Positions 55,532 through 64,000 of a stretch of 64,000 bases of DNA are shown here, piece by piece. Numbering within the stretch: the first letter of the stretch is position 1; every line of letters begins with the position of its first letter. A program made the position numbers and the translations under genes. The notes beneath the pieces are model-generated. The model saw only the letters and a list, made by a program, of their open reading frames with translations. It had not been told where the DNA came from and did no database searches. The stretch is from NCEH01 sp043195095 (GTDB lineage: Bacteria; Pseudomonadota; Alphaproteobacteria; Rhizobiales; Xanthobacteraceae). The stretch lies in assembly GCF_043195095.1 (NCBI RefSeq), contig NZ_JBAFWN010000001.1; one strand, given 5' to 3'.

Positions 55532-57253
55532 TCATTCCCGCGCGGCGCCGCGCAGATGCCGCGTGCGCGCGGCATCGACGGCGCCGGTGTCCGTGAGGCC
55601 GACGCCATAATGGGCGGCCGCCTGCGCGGCATCCAGGAATTCATGGCGCACGTCGCGCGCCACCGCCTCCGGATCGCGCATGAAGGGATCGCCATATCCC
55701 CCGCCGCCGGGCATCTCGACCACCAGCCGGTCGCCGGCCGGCACCACCTGAAACCCCTTTGCCCGCAGGCTGGCGCCGGAGGCGAGCGAGAGGCGGCCGA
55801 TCTCCCCCGGTCCGCCGCCGTCGCGGCCCCGGGCGGGAAAGCGCGCCCGCTCGAAGCGCGCATGAATGCCGAACGGCGCATCCTCCCGGCTGCCGATCAC
55901 CATGCGCTGTCCGAGCCCACCGCGCCGGGCGCCCGGGCCGCCCGAGCCGGCGCGCAATTCCTTGGTCCAGATGACGAGGGGGGTGATGGCTTCCGTCACC
56001 TCCACCGGCACGTTGCGCACGCCGGAGGGGAAGGGCGAGGCGGACAGCCCGTCCTGCTGCGGCCGTGCCCCGGCGCCGCCGGAATGAAAGGTGGTGACGT
56101 TGAAGGCCGTCGTCCCGTCGCCGCTGATGCCGGTGAGGCCGTGCCCCGCCGCGAGGCTCAGGTTCCACAGGCAGGAGGTGCCCTCGGCCGGCACCGTGTC
56201 CGGCAAGGCCTGATGCAGGCAGCCATAGACCACGTCGGGGATCATGTGGCCGATCACCGAGCGGGCGAACACCGCCGCAGGGTGCGGGGCATTGACGATG
56301 GTGTTCACGGGCGCCGTCACCACCACCATGTCGAGCGTGCCGGTATTGTTCGGCACGAAGGGCGCGAGCGCCGCCTTGATCGCGAAGGCGGCATAGGCCT
56401 CGGTGTAGCAGATCGGGCAATTGATGGCATAGCTGGAGAGGCCCGAGGTACCGGCGAAATCCACCAGGATGCGCTCCTCCTCGACGGTGAGGCGCAAGGC
56501 GATGGTCACCGGCGCCTCGAAGCCGTCGATGACCATGCTGGCGTCCCAGCTGCCGCGCGGCAGACGCGCGAATGCCTCCACCATGGCCTTGCGGCTGCGG
56601 GCGATGATCTCCTCCCCGACGCTATCGAGCGCATCGAGGCCGTATTCATCCATCATCTCGACCAGCCGAGCGGCGCCGATATCGTTGCAGGCGGCCAGCG
56701 CATAGATGTCGCCGACCACCTGCACCGGCTCGCGCACATTGCGGCGCACGATACGCAGCAGGTCCTCGTTCATCACCCCGGCGCGGGCGAGGTACATCAG
56801 CGGGATCTGCAGGCCCTCATGATAGATCTGCCGCCCCTCGACGCTGGCGCCGAGGCCGCCGATATCCACCACATGGGTGGTGCAGGCGAACAGCGCGACA
56901 ATCCGGCCGGCCTTGAACACCGGCGTCACCACCGTGATGTCGAACAGATGCCCGGTGCCCATCCAGGGATCATTGGTGATTAGGACATCGCCGGGCTTCA
57001 GCGTATCGGCGGGAAATTCGGCGAGGAAATGCACCACTGAGCGGGCCATGGAATTGACGTGGCCCGGCGTGCCCGTGACCGCCTGGGCGAGCATGCGGCC
57101 GCGGGTATCGAACACCCCGGCCGAGATGTCGCCGGCCTCGCGCGCGGCGGTGCTGAAGGCGGTGCGCACCAGCGTCTGCGCCTGTTCCTCCACCACCGCG
57201 ATGATGCGGTTCCACAGCACCTGGAACTGGATTTCGCCGATCTGCGCGCTCAT
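55532..57253 (-). CDS. hyuB: hydantoinase/oxoprolinase B family subunit
   Basis: A 573-residue B subunit of an ATP-dependent ring-opening enzyme of the N-methylhydantoinase/5-oxoprolinase/acetone carboxylase family. Blocks include GTPGHVNSMARSV, ITNDPWMGTGHLFDITVVTP and FHSGGAGARPQQDGLSA. It overlaps hyuA by four bases and is the last gene of the minus-strand cluster. The substrate is not identifiable. Confidence 0.92.
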   Translation of the reverse strand: MSAQIGEIQFQVLWNRIIAVVEEQAQTLVRTAFSTAAREAGDISAGVFDTRGRMLAQAVTGTPGHVNSMARSVVHFLAEFPADTLKPGDVLITNDPWMGTGHLFDITVVTPVFKAGRIVALFACTTHVVDIGGLGASVEGRQIYHEGLQIPLMYLARAGVMNEDLLRIVRRNVREPVQVVGDIYALAACNDIGAARLVEMMDEYGLDALDSVGEEIIARSRKAMVEAFARLPRGSWDASMVIDGFEAPVTIALRLTVEEERILVDFAGTSGLSSYAINCPICYTEAYAAFAIKAALAPFVPNNTGTLDMVVVTAPVNTIVNAPHPAAVFARSVIGHMIPDVVYGCLHQALPDTVPAEGTSCLWNLSLAAGHGLTGISGDGTTAFNVTTFHSGGAGARPQQDGLSASPFPSGVRNVPVEVTEAITPLVIWTKELRAGSGGPGARRGGLGQRMVIGSREDAPFGIHARFERARFPARGRDGGGPGEIGRLSLASGASLRAKGFQVVPAGDRLVVEMPGGGGYGDPFMRDPEAVARDVRHEFLDAAQAAAHYGVGLTDTGAVDAARTRHLRGAARE

Positions 57254-59337
57254 GCCGGGCTCCTGTCGATGATGATGTGGCCGACGCCGTTGAGGGCGGC
57301 GGTGAAGCCCGCCGGGATCAGGGTCGAGGTCTCCGCCTCGCAGATCATGGCCGGCCCGCTGACGGTACCCCCCGGCTGCATGTCGGCCCGCTCGTAGATG
57401 GCCGCCTCGATCCGTTCGCCGCTGCCGGGATCGACGAGGCGGCGATGGGTGCGCGGCGGCGGGGCGGGAAAGGCCGCCACGTCCTCCGCGCGGGGCGGCA
57501 AGATCAGCGCCTCCGACAGAGCGAGCGTCCAGGTGAGGATTTCAATGTCCAGGCCGGGAATGATGCGCTCATAAAGGGCGTGATAGGTCGCCTCGAACGC
57601 CCGACGAACCACCGCGGCGCCATCCGCCCCGAACGCCGCCTCCGTCAGCGGCACGGTGATCTCGTGGCCCTGCCCGCGATAGCGCATCAGGCCGGCCCGG
57701 AGTTCCTGGAGCGGGGCGTCGGGCGCGCCGGTGCGCACGACCGCTTCCGCCTCGTCACGCATGTCCGAAAACAGCGCCGCGACCCGCGCGCCGTCATAGG
57801 CCGACAGCGGCATCAGCCGCGTGCGCACCACCTCATAGGCGATGGGTGCGCTGAGGAAACCGTGGGCGGAGCCCACCCCCGCCCCCACCGGCACGATGAC
57901 GCGTGAGATGCCGAGCTTCTGCGCCATCCGCGCGGCGTGGAGCGGCGCCGCGCCGCCGAAGGCGATCATGGCGCGGCCCTCCATCGCCTTGCCGTTCTCC
58001 ACCGCATGGGTGCGCGCGGCGCTGGCCATGGTCTCGATGATGATTTCCGTGACGCCATAGGCGGCGGTCTCGCCCGCCATGGCGAGCGGGCCGGCCAGCA
58101 CCCGGTCAAGCGCCGCCGTGGCGCTTTGCGGCGCCAGGTCAATGTGCCCGCCGGCGAACCGCACCGGATCGAGCCAGCCCAGCGCGAGATCGGCATCGGT
58201 AACTGTGGGCATGTCGCCGCCGCGCCCGTAGCAGGCCGGCCCCGGCATGGAGCCGGCGCTGTCGGGGCCGACCGTGATGCGGCCGAGCGGATCCACCCGC
58301 GCCACCGAGCCGCCTCCGGCGCCGATCTCCACCATGTCGATCACCGGAATGCGCACGGGAATGCCGCTGCCCTTCACGAACCGCGCGGCGCGGGCGATCT
58401 CGAAATGGCGCGCGTGCTGCGGCTTCAGATCGTCGATCAGCGTCACCTTGGCGGTGGTGCCGCCCATGTCGAAGGCCAGCGCCTGGGCCAGGCCGTTCTG
58501 GGCGGCGACCATCTGGGCCATGATCGCCCCGCCCGCCGGCCCGCTCTCCACCAGCCGGATCGGGAAGCGCCGCGCGGTTTCCACCGTCGTGATGCCGCCC
58601 GACGACATGATCAGCAGCAGCGGCGCCGCGCAGCCGAGGTCCCGCACGCCCTGTTCCAGCCGGCTGAGATAGCGCTCCATGATCGGCAGCACATAGGCGT
58701 TGGCGACCGTGGTGGAGGTGCGCTCATATTCCCGGATTTCCGGGCATACCTCGCTGGACAGCGAGAGGAGCGCGCGCGGAAAGCGGGTTTCGAGAATTCG
58801 TGCGACCCGCTGTTCGTGCGCGGGGTTCTGATAGGCGTGCAGCAGGCACACCGCCACCGCCTCCACCCCTTGCGCCACCAGCCGGTCGGCGAGTGCCTCC
58901 ACCTCCGCATCCTCAAGCGCCAGCAGGACCGTGCCGTCGGCGGCCATGCGTTCGGACACCTCGAAGCGAAGCGGGCGCGGCACCAGCGGCGCGGGGCGCT
59001 CCATATAGAGGTCGTATTGCTCGAAGCGGTGCTCGTAGGCGATCTCCAGGCTGTCGCGAAAGCCGCGCGTGGTGATCAGCGCGGTGCGCGCGCCCTTGCG
59101 CTCGATCAGCGCATTGGTGGCGAGCGTCGTGCCGTGGATGACGAGGCCGAGCGCATCCGGGCCGATGCCGGCTTCGGCGAGGATGGCGCGGGCCCCCTCC
59201 AGCACCGCGCGTTCCGGCGCATCGTGGGTGGTGAGGACCTTGGCGGAGAAGGTCCGCGCCCCTTGCACCAGCACCAGATCGGTGAAGGTGCCACCGATGT
59301 CGATGGCCAGCCGGGCCACGGCCGCGGGGTCGCTCAT
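57250..59337 (-). CDS. hyuA: hydantoinase/oxoprolinase A family subunit
   Basis: ATP-dependent partner of HyuB, 695 residues, ASKHA-like fold. The phosphate loop reads LAIDIGGTFTDLVLV (about 9-23), and LAFDMGGTTAKVTLI is the second loop (about 291-305). The ATG at 59337 follows AGGAGAAATCGC; the longer frame is Pro/Arg-rich and unlikely. Order hyuA-hyuB with overlap is standard. It lies 73 bases after the MFS gene. Confidence 0.94.
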   Translation of the reverse strand: MSDPAAVARLAIDIGGTFTDLVLVQGARTFSAKVLTTHDAPERAVLEGARAILAEAGIGPDALGLVIHGTTLATNALIERKGARTALITTRGFRDSLEIAYEHRFEQYDLYMERPAPLVPRPLRFEVSERMAADGTVLLALEDAEVEALADRLVAQGVEAVAVCLLHAYQNPAHEQRVARILETRFPRALLSLSSEVCPEIREYERTSTTVANAYVLPIMERYLSRLEQGVRDLGCAAPLLLIMSSGGITTVETARRFPIRLVESGPAGGAIMAQMVAAQNGLAQALAFDMGGTTAKVTLIDDLKPQHARHFEIARAARFVKGSGIPVRIPVIDMVEIGAGGGSVARVDPLGRITVGPDSAGSMPGPACYGRGGDMPTVTDADLALGWLDPVRFAGGHIDLAPQSATAALDRVLAGPLAMAGETAAYGVTEIIIETMASAARTHAVENGKAMEGRAMIAFGGAAPLHAARMAQKLGISRVIVPVGAGVGSAHGFLSAPIAYEVVRTRLMPLSAYDGARVAALFSDMRDEAEAVVRTGAPDAPLQELRAGLMRYRGQGHEITVPLTEAAFGADGAAVVRRAFEATYHALYERIIPGLDIEILTWTLALSEALILPPRAEDVAAFPAPPPRTHRRLVDPGSGERIEAAIYERADMQPGGTVSGPAMICEAETSTLIPAGFTAALNGVGHIIIDRSPA

Positions 59338-59410
59338 TGCGATTTCTCCTGTCAGGCCCGGCGCCGGCGGCGGACGGGCGCGGTGGGGCCGGCGGTCCGG
59401 CGCGAAGGGT

Positions 59411-60835
59411 TCAGCCGCTGACGGCGCGCCCATCCTCGCGGGTCAATTGTCGGAAGCCGACGACCGAGACCAGCGTGGCGAGCGAGAGATAGAGGAAGGT
59501 TTCCTGCATGCTGCCCAAGTGCGACACCGGGCCGGCCGCGGACAGCATCGAATAGATGAAGGAGGCCAGCGAAATGCCGAACCCCATGGAGAGCTGCTGC
59601 GCCGAGCCCACGAGGCTGACCGCCCCGTGTGCCCGCGCCTCGGGCACGTCGGCATAGCTCAGCGTATTGCTCAAGGTGAGCTGCACCGAGCGCACCATGC
59701 CGAACACATAGATCACCGCCAGCATGACGGCAGTGGAGGTTCCCGGCTTGAACAGGGCGAAGGCGGCGATGACCGCCGTGCCCGCGAGCGCGTTGAACAG
59801 CAGCAGGGTGCGAAAGCCGTAGCGGCGCAGCAGCGCGCGCAGCAACCCCTTGGTGGTCAGCGCGCCGATCGCCGATAATATGGTCATCAATCCGGCCTGG
59901 AAGGCGGTGTAGCCGAACTGGATCTGGTACATCAGCGGCAGCAGCGCGGGCACGCCGTTCAACCCCAGCCGGCATATCCCGCCCGCCACCACGCCGATGC
60001 GCAAGGCGCGAATGCGGAACAGCGAGATGTCGATTACCGCATCGGCGCGCCTGCGGGCATAGAGATAGAAGCCCGCCAGCAGGGCCAGCGACAGCACAAG
60101 GACGGCCAGTGTCGTGAGCCCGGCGACCTCGGCATTGCCGAGCATCTCGATGCCGACTTGCAAGGTCGCAATCCCGACCGCGCACAAGAGAAAGCCGAGC
60201 AGGTCGAACGGCCCGGAGCGCACGCCCTTGGTGTTGGGAATATAGCGCAGCACCGCCGCAATGCCGATGATGCCGATCGGCACGTTCACGTAGAAAATCC
60301 AGCGCCAGGACAGATAGGTGGTCAGGAAGCCGCCCAGCAGCGGGCCGATGGCCGGGCCGATCATCGCCGGCGTGGTCATGACCTGCACCGCCATGGCAAG
60401 GTCCGCCTTGGGATAATTGCGCAGCAGGATGAGCCGGCCCACCGGCAGCATCAGCGCTCCCGCCGCCCCCTGGACAATCCGCATCAGCACCATCAGCTCG
60501 AAGCTTTGCGCGAGGCCGCAGACCGCCGAGCTGATCGTGAACAGCGCGATGGCCGCGCAGAACACGGTGCGCGCGCCGATCCGGTTGGCGATCCATCCGC
60601 TCACCGGGATGAACACGGCGAGGCTCAGCACATAGGCGGTCACGGCGAAATTGGCGGCCACCGGCGTGGTGCCGAGATCCGCCGCCATGGCCGGCAGGGA
60701 CGTGAGCGTGATCGTGATGTCGATCTGCTCCATGAACATGGCCAGCGCCACCACGAGCGGAATGGCGAGGCTGGGGCGTGCCTTGCCGGGTGGGGCATCG
60801 AAAACGGGCGGAGGAGAGGAGGCCGGTTGGGACAT
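59411..60835 (-). CDS. DHA2-type MFS transporter
   Basis: A 474-residue transporter with about 14 membrane segments. MEQIDITITLTSLPAMAADL (family motif), VSGWIANRIGARTVFC (motif A) and PAIGPLLGGFLTTYLSWRW (motif C) are visible. As a DHA2 protein it is by family an exporter, although placement between hydantoinase genes could suggest export of a product or by-product. The ATG at 60835 starts a short Ser/Pro-rich leader before helix 1. Confidence 0.9.
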   Translation of the reverse strand: MSQPASSPPPVFDAPPGKARPSLAIPLVVALAMFMEQIDITITLTSLPAMAADLGTTPVAANFAVTAYVLSLAVFIPVSGWIANRIGARTVFCAAIALFTISSAVCGLAQSFELMVLMRIVQGAAGALMLPVGRLILLRNYPKADLAMAVQVMTTPAMIGPAIGPLLGGFLTTYLSWRWIFYVNVPIGIIGIAAVLRYIPNTKGVRSGPFDLLGFLLCAVGIATLQVGIEMLGNAEVAGLTTLAVLVLSLALLAGFYLYARRRADAVIDISLFRIRALRIGVVAGGICRLGLNGVPALLPLMYQIQFGYTAFQAGLMTILSAIGALTTKGLLRALLRRYGFRTLLLFNALAGTAVIAAFALFKPGTSTAVMLAVIYVFGMVRSVQLTLSNTLSYADVPEARAHGAVSLVGSAQQLSMGFGISLASFIYSMLSAAGPVSHLGSMQETFLYLSLATLVSVVGFRQLTREDGRAVSG

Positions 60836-60965
60836 GGGCGCGCGGATCCGCTGGCGCCGGAGGGACAGCCGGCACGATGGCGATGCGGGGAGATGAGGAC
60901 TGCGCGGGCGGCGCGAACGCGCCCGGGAAGCGCCGGCTAGGGCGGCAGGGCGAGCGGCGGGCGGG

Positions 60966-61730
60966 TCATGCCGGCTCGAGCTCGCGGAAGGCGGCGACGC
61001 TGCCGCCGAGCGCACGGCTCAAATCCATCGCCTCGCGGATCAGGATCGGCGCGCACTTGCCCATTTCCGCCTGGTCGAACCGGCTCGCCGGACCGGACAG
61101 GGTCAGCGCGCCGAGCAGGCCGTTGCTCCAGAACACCGGCACCGACATGGAGGCGATGCCCGGCAGGCGCTCGCCCTGGGTGATGATTGGCAAGGCGGGC
61201 CGGTTTTCCTCCGGCGCACCGGCGGAAAAAGCGCGGATCGCCTGGTCCGCCGAGCTGTTGGAGCGCAATTGCGCACCGACGGGCGTGATCGGGGTCTGCT
61301 CGCCAATGTGCATATGGTCGCGCAGCGGCTGGGCGCTGTTGACGCGGAACAGGCACAGGCGCGCGTCACCCTGAGGCACGTAGAAGGTGGCGCTCTCGGC
61401 GGTCTCGCGCACCAGCCGGTCGAGCACCGGCGGCACGTAATCGTCGAGCTTGAAGGTGGACCGGAAGGCAGAGCCCAGCAGCAGCACCTTTGCGCCGAGC
61501 TGATAGCGTCCATCGTCCAGCCGGTTCACGCAGCCAAACCGCGCCAGCGAAGCCAGCAGGCGCAGCAGCGTGCTATTGTAGAAGCCGGTGCGCTTGCCGA
61601 GATCGCGCAGCGACAGCGGCTCCTCGGCGGTCAGGAATGCGTCCAGCACCTGCAAGGCCCGCTCCGCCGTGGCCGCACCCTTGTCGGCCAGCGGGGTCTC
61701 TGCATTGCTGCGGGAGGGTCGTCCTCTCAT
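60966..61730 (-). CDS. IclR family transcriptional regulator
   Basis: A 254-residue regulator with an N-terminal winged helix (about 20-80, LRDLGKRTGFYNSTLLRLLAS) and an IclR effector domain. The frame is open to 61847, which would overlap the aminotransferase gene; the ATG at 61730 is preferred. It lies within the hydantoinase cluster and probably controls it in response to a pathway intermediate. Confidence 0.9.
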   Translation of the reverse strand: MRGRPSRSNAETPLADKGAATAERALQVLDAFLTAEEPLSLRDLGKRTGFYNSTLLRLLASLARFGCVNRLDDGRYQLGAKVLLLGSAFRSTFKLDDYVPPVLDRLVRETAESATFYVPQGDARLCLFRVNSAQPLRDHMHIGEQTPITPVGAQLRSNSSADQAIRAFSAGAPEENRPALPIITQGERLPGIASMSVPVFWSNGLLGALTLSGPASRFDQAEMGKCAPILIREAMDLSRALGGSVAAFRELEPA

Positions 61731-61803
61731 GATGCCTGCCACCGTTCGCGTTTTCCCATTGACGCCCCCTCGCCCGCGCGGGGCGGAGGGCGCATTGCTC
61801 TTG

Positions 61804-62976
61804 TCAGCCATTATCATAGGCCTGAAGCGCCGCGGCGAGAGCGGCATTGACGTCGCGGGAATGGCCGAGCCGCGCCAGCGTCGCGCCGATGTCCAGGATA
61901 TCCTGCATCACGTCCGGCAGGCCGATCTGGCCCATGGTGCCGAGGCGGATCATGCGCCCCGACAGATGGTTGCGCGCCCCCGCGACCACGGTGCGATGGG
62001 TCGCCATCAGCTCCTTGATGATCTGCCCGCCATCCAGATTGCCCGGCACCGAGAGCGCCACCACGGTGCGCGAGCGTGCCGCATGCTGGCCGAACGGTTC
62101 AAATCCCAGCGCCGCGCAGCCGGCGAGCAGGGCATCGTTACATCTGCGGTGGCGCGCGAACACATGGTCGAGCCCCTCCTCGTGGATCAGCTCCAGCGCC
62201 GCGCACAGGCCGGCGTTCAGCGACACCGGCGGCGTGAACGGGGTCTGGTCGTCGTCGATGACGGCGAGCGCGCGGCGCAGATCGAAGAAAAAGCGCGGCA
62301 TGCCGCTGTCGCGCTTCACCGCTTCGATCGCCCGGTCGCTGAGGCCGATGAGCCCCATGCCCGGCGGGCACATCAGCGCCTTCTGGGAGGCCGAGACCAC
62401 CACGTCGAGGCCCCAGTCGTCCATGCGCATGGCGGTGCCGGCAAGGCCGCTGACCGAATCCACCACCACCAGCGTGTCGCGATCGCGCACCAGGGCGCCG
62501 ATGGCGGCAAGGTCGTTCTCGATGCCGGTGGAACTCTCGTTGTGGGTGATCACCAGCGCGCGGTAGTCGGCAGCGGCGAGGCGCTCGGCGATCACATCGG
62601 GCTGCGCCGGCTGGCCCCAGGGAAATTCCACCTTGTCCACCACCGCCCCCAGCGCAGCAGCGATGGCGGCATAGCGGTCGCCGAACTGGCCTTGCACCAC
62701 CACCAGCACGCGATCGCCCGGCGCGATCACATTGAGCAGGCCCGCCTCCATGGCGCCGGTGCCGGAACTCGCCAACGTCAGCACCGGATTGTGGGTGCCG
62801 AACACCGGGCGGATCAGCTCCTGGATCCGGGCGATCTGCGCGCGGCCATAGGGGCCGCGATGGGCGACCACCGGGCGCGCCAGGGCGGCGCGCACCACCT
62901 CCGGCACCGGCACGGGGCCGGGAATGCGCAGGCGATAGCCGGTGGGGGCGAGGGTCGGATCCTGGACGGTGGACAT
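61804..62976 (-). CDS. class V aminotransferase (alanine-glyoxylate/PucG type)
   Basis: A 390-residue PLP enzyme. IPGPVPVPEVVRAAL at the N-terminus, SSGTGAMEAGLLN for phosphate binding, VVDSVSGLAGTAM with the PLP Asp, and Schiff-base K199 in VSASQKALMCPPG are all present. The family includes serine-pyruvate, alanine-glyoxylate and ureidoglycine-glyoxylate (PucG) aminotransferases. Location among hydantoinase genes makes an amine derived from the ring-opening pathway a plausible donor. It is 73 bases before the IclR gene. Confidence 0.9.
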   Translation of the reverse strand: MSTVQDPTLAPTGYRLRIPGPVPVPEVVRAALARPVVAHRGPYGRAQIARIQELIRPVFGTHNPVLTLASSGTGAMEAGLLNVIAPGDRVLVVVQGQFGDRYAAIAAALGAVVDKVEFPWGQPAQPDVIAERLAAADYRALVITHNESSTGIENDLAAIGALVRDRDTLVVVDSVSGLAGTAMRMDDWGLDVVVSASQKALMCPPGMGLIGLSDRAIEAVKRDSGMPRFFFDLRRALAVIDDDQTPFTPPVSLNAGLCAALELIHEEGLDHVFARHRRCNDALLAGCAALGFEPFGQHAARSRTVVALSVPGNLDGGQIIKELMATHRTVVAGARNHLSGRMIRLGTMGQIGLPDVMQDILDIGATLARLGHSRDVNAALAAALQAYDNG

Positions 62977-63039
62977 GGATTTGACTTTCGCTGCGCACGC
63001 GGCGGCAAGGCCCGGCGCTGAAGGAGAAGGGGATTGGGG

Positions 63040-64000
63040 TCAGGCGGCGCCGAAGCCGCCGCCGCCGGGGGTGCGCACGGTGACGATGGTGCCGCGCTTG
63101 AGGGATTGGAGCGTGCGCCCGTCGATGGCGACGCCGTCGATCAGGATCTCGCCCCGCGCGCCTTCGCCGCCGCCGTGCAGGCCCGAGGCGCCGAAGCGCA
63201 GACGCTCCGCCACGAACACCGCCGCCACGTCCTCGGCCTCGGTCTCGATCACCACCTCCTGCCCCCGGCCGCCGCGATGGCGCCCGCTGCCGCCGGAGGT
63301 GTCGCGCAGCACCTTGCGGTGGATCAGCACCGGCGCGGTGCGCTCCACCACCTCGATGGGGGTCGCCGAGATGTTGGAGGGCCAGGAGAGGCAGTCTACC
63401 CCCGTATGCCCCTCGCCGGCCCCGGTGCCGCCGTTGAAGAACATCACGCTCGCGAACGTGCGGCCGGACGCCGTGGTGCCCGCCATGTTCATGATCCACA
63501 GCGGCGAGCCCGGCGCCGAGCGCACCTTGTCCGGCAGGATATCGGCCAGCGCGTTGAACACCAGCACCGGCACATAATGGCCGGTGGCCGCCCGCCCGCC
63601 GACCGCCGCCGGATGGCGCGGGTTCAGCAGGCTGCCTTCGGGCGCCACGGCGCGGATCGCCCGGAATATCCCGTCATTATTGGCGAGCTGCGGCAGCAGC
63701 AGGCATTTCAGCGCATAGACGGTCATGGCGAAGGTGTAGGCGAGCACGCAATTCACCGCGCGCGGCTGCTGGGGCGAGGTGCCGGCATAATCGGCCAGGA
63801 TCTCATCGCCCTTGATGGTGATGCGCACCGCAAGCGTGAACGGCTCGGCGAGCCCGTCGGTCAGCATGGTGTGGCTGTAGACGCCATCCGGCAGCGCCGC
63901 GATCTGGCGGCGCATGGCCTGGTCGGACCGGCTGAAGATTTCCTCGGCGACCTGCGCGAGGTCGGCAAGGCCGTGGTCCGCCATGGTGGCGCGCACACGC
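63040..64000 (-). CDS. hydantoinase/oxoprolinase B family subunit, cut by the window edge
   Basis: The last 320 or so residues of a HyuB-type protein; family members have about 520-580, so the N-terminal part lies beyond position 64000. Blocks include AVNCVLAYTFAMTVYALKC, GGTGAGEGHTGVDCLSWPSN, TSGGSGRHRGGRGQEVV and the C-terminal VRTPGGGGFGAA. It is a second HyuB in the same orientation as the one at 55532, with different sequence. A hyuA partner is expected just outside the window. Confidence 0.9.
   Translation of the reverse strand, partial: RVRATMADHGLADLAQVAEEIFSRSDQAMRRQIAALPDGVYSHTMLTDGLAEPFTLAVRITIKGDEILADYAGTSPQQPRAVNCVLAYTFAMTVYALKCLLLPQLANNDGIFRAIRAVAPEGSLLNPRHPAAVGGRAATGHYVPVLVFNALADILPDKVRSAPGSPLWIMNMAGTTASGRTFASVMFFNGGTGAGEGHTGVDCLSWPSNISATPIEVVERTAPVLIHRKVLRDTSGGSGRHRGGRGQEVVIETEAEDVAAVFVAERLRFGASGLHGGGEGARGEILIDGVAIDGRTLQSLKRGTIVTVRTPGGGGFGAA

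Overview
The window looks like chromosomal DNA of a GC-rich alphaproteobacterium of the Hyphomicrobiales, most likely Xanthobacteraceae-like. The order-level evidence is good: a complete acpXL/lpxXL cluster for very-long-chain lipid A acylation, a consensus parS site, abundant ABC/TRAP/hydantoinase genes, and a bi-palindromic repeat typical of the order. The family-level guess is inference. I see no rRNA, tRNA, CRISPR array, insertion sequence, integrase or phage gene. Almost every base belongs to an intact protein gene, and many gene junctions overlap or nearly touch.

Layout. 0-6.3 kb: a cyclopropane fatty acid synthase overlapping the small subunit of methylmalonyl-CoA mutase, then the large subunit and an MBL-fold hydrolase. 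6.3-12 kb: ribonuclease HII (minus strand), two copies of a 108-bp repeat, a zinc metallopeptidase overlapping a MoaB-like protein, a perfect parS site, a small HXXEE membrane protein and an AidB-type acyl-CoA dehydrogenase. 12.2-18.5 kb: the acpXL operon (acpXL, fabZ, two ketosynthases of which one lacks the catalytic Cys, an SDR reductase, an MDR dehydrogenase, lpxXL). 18.5-20.1 kb: purE-purK. 20.2-21.8 kb: TetR/cupin divergent pair and a DUF983 protein.

21.9-29.5 kb: a LysR regulator divergent from a Liv-type ABC operon (livG-F-H-M, an AhpD/CMD protein, a Tat-exported binding protein) followed by an LLM-type FMN monooxygenase. An FNR/FixK-type box lies in the AT-rich divergent region. 29.5-31.3 kb: an arginase-family hydrolase and a MarC membrane protein (minus). 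31.9-37.5 kb: a GntR regulator, a sulfonate/taurine-type ABC transporter, a second LLM monooxygenase and a flavin reductase, together a plausible import-and-oxidise module. 37.6-38.9 kb: a secreted histidine acid phosphatase.

39.0-47.3 kb: a minus-strand catabolic cluster with a LysR regulator, a metal-ligand-poor M24/creatinase-fold protein, a three-part TRAP transporter, a DUF2848 protein, an amidase and a DUF1445 protein; the substrate is unknown but probably contains an amide or cyclic amide. 47.8-51.4 kb: a membrane-anchored Tlde1/DUF2778 protein, a diguanylate cyclase, an inverted third copy of the 108-bp repeat and a threonine-aldolase-like PLP enzyme. 51.7-55.5 kb: marR-emrA-emrB with a near-perfect operator palindrome, and a YCII protein. 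55.5-64 kb: a minus-strand cluster with hydantoinase/oxoprolinase A and B, an MFS exporter, an IclR regulator, a class V aminotransferase and a second hydantoinase B cut by the window edge.

The best leads are the parS site far from any parAB gene in view, the acpXL operon that carries a full elongation cycle including a ketosynthase pair with one dead partner, the FixK-like box on the Liv-type operon, and the TRAP/amidase/DUF2848/DUF1445/M24 cluster of unknown substrate.
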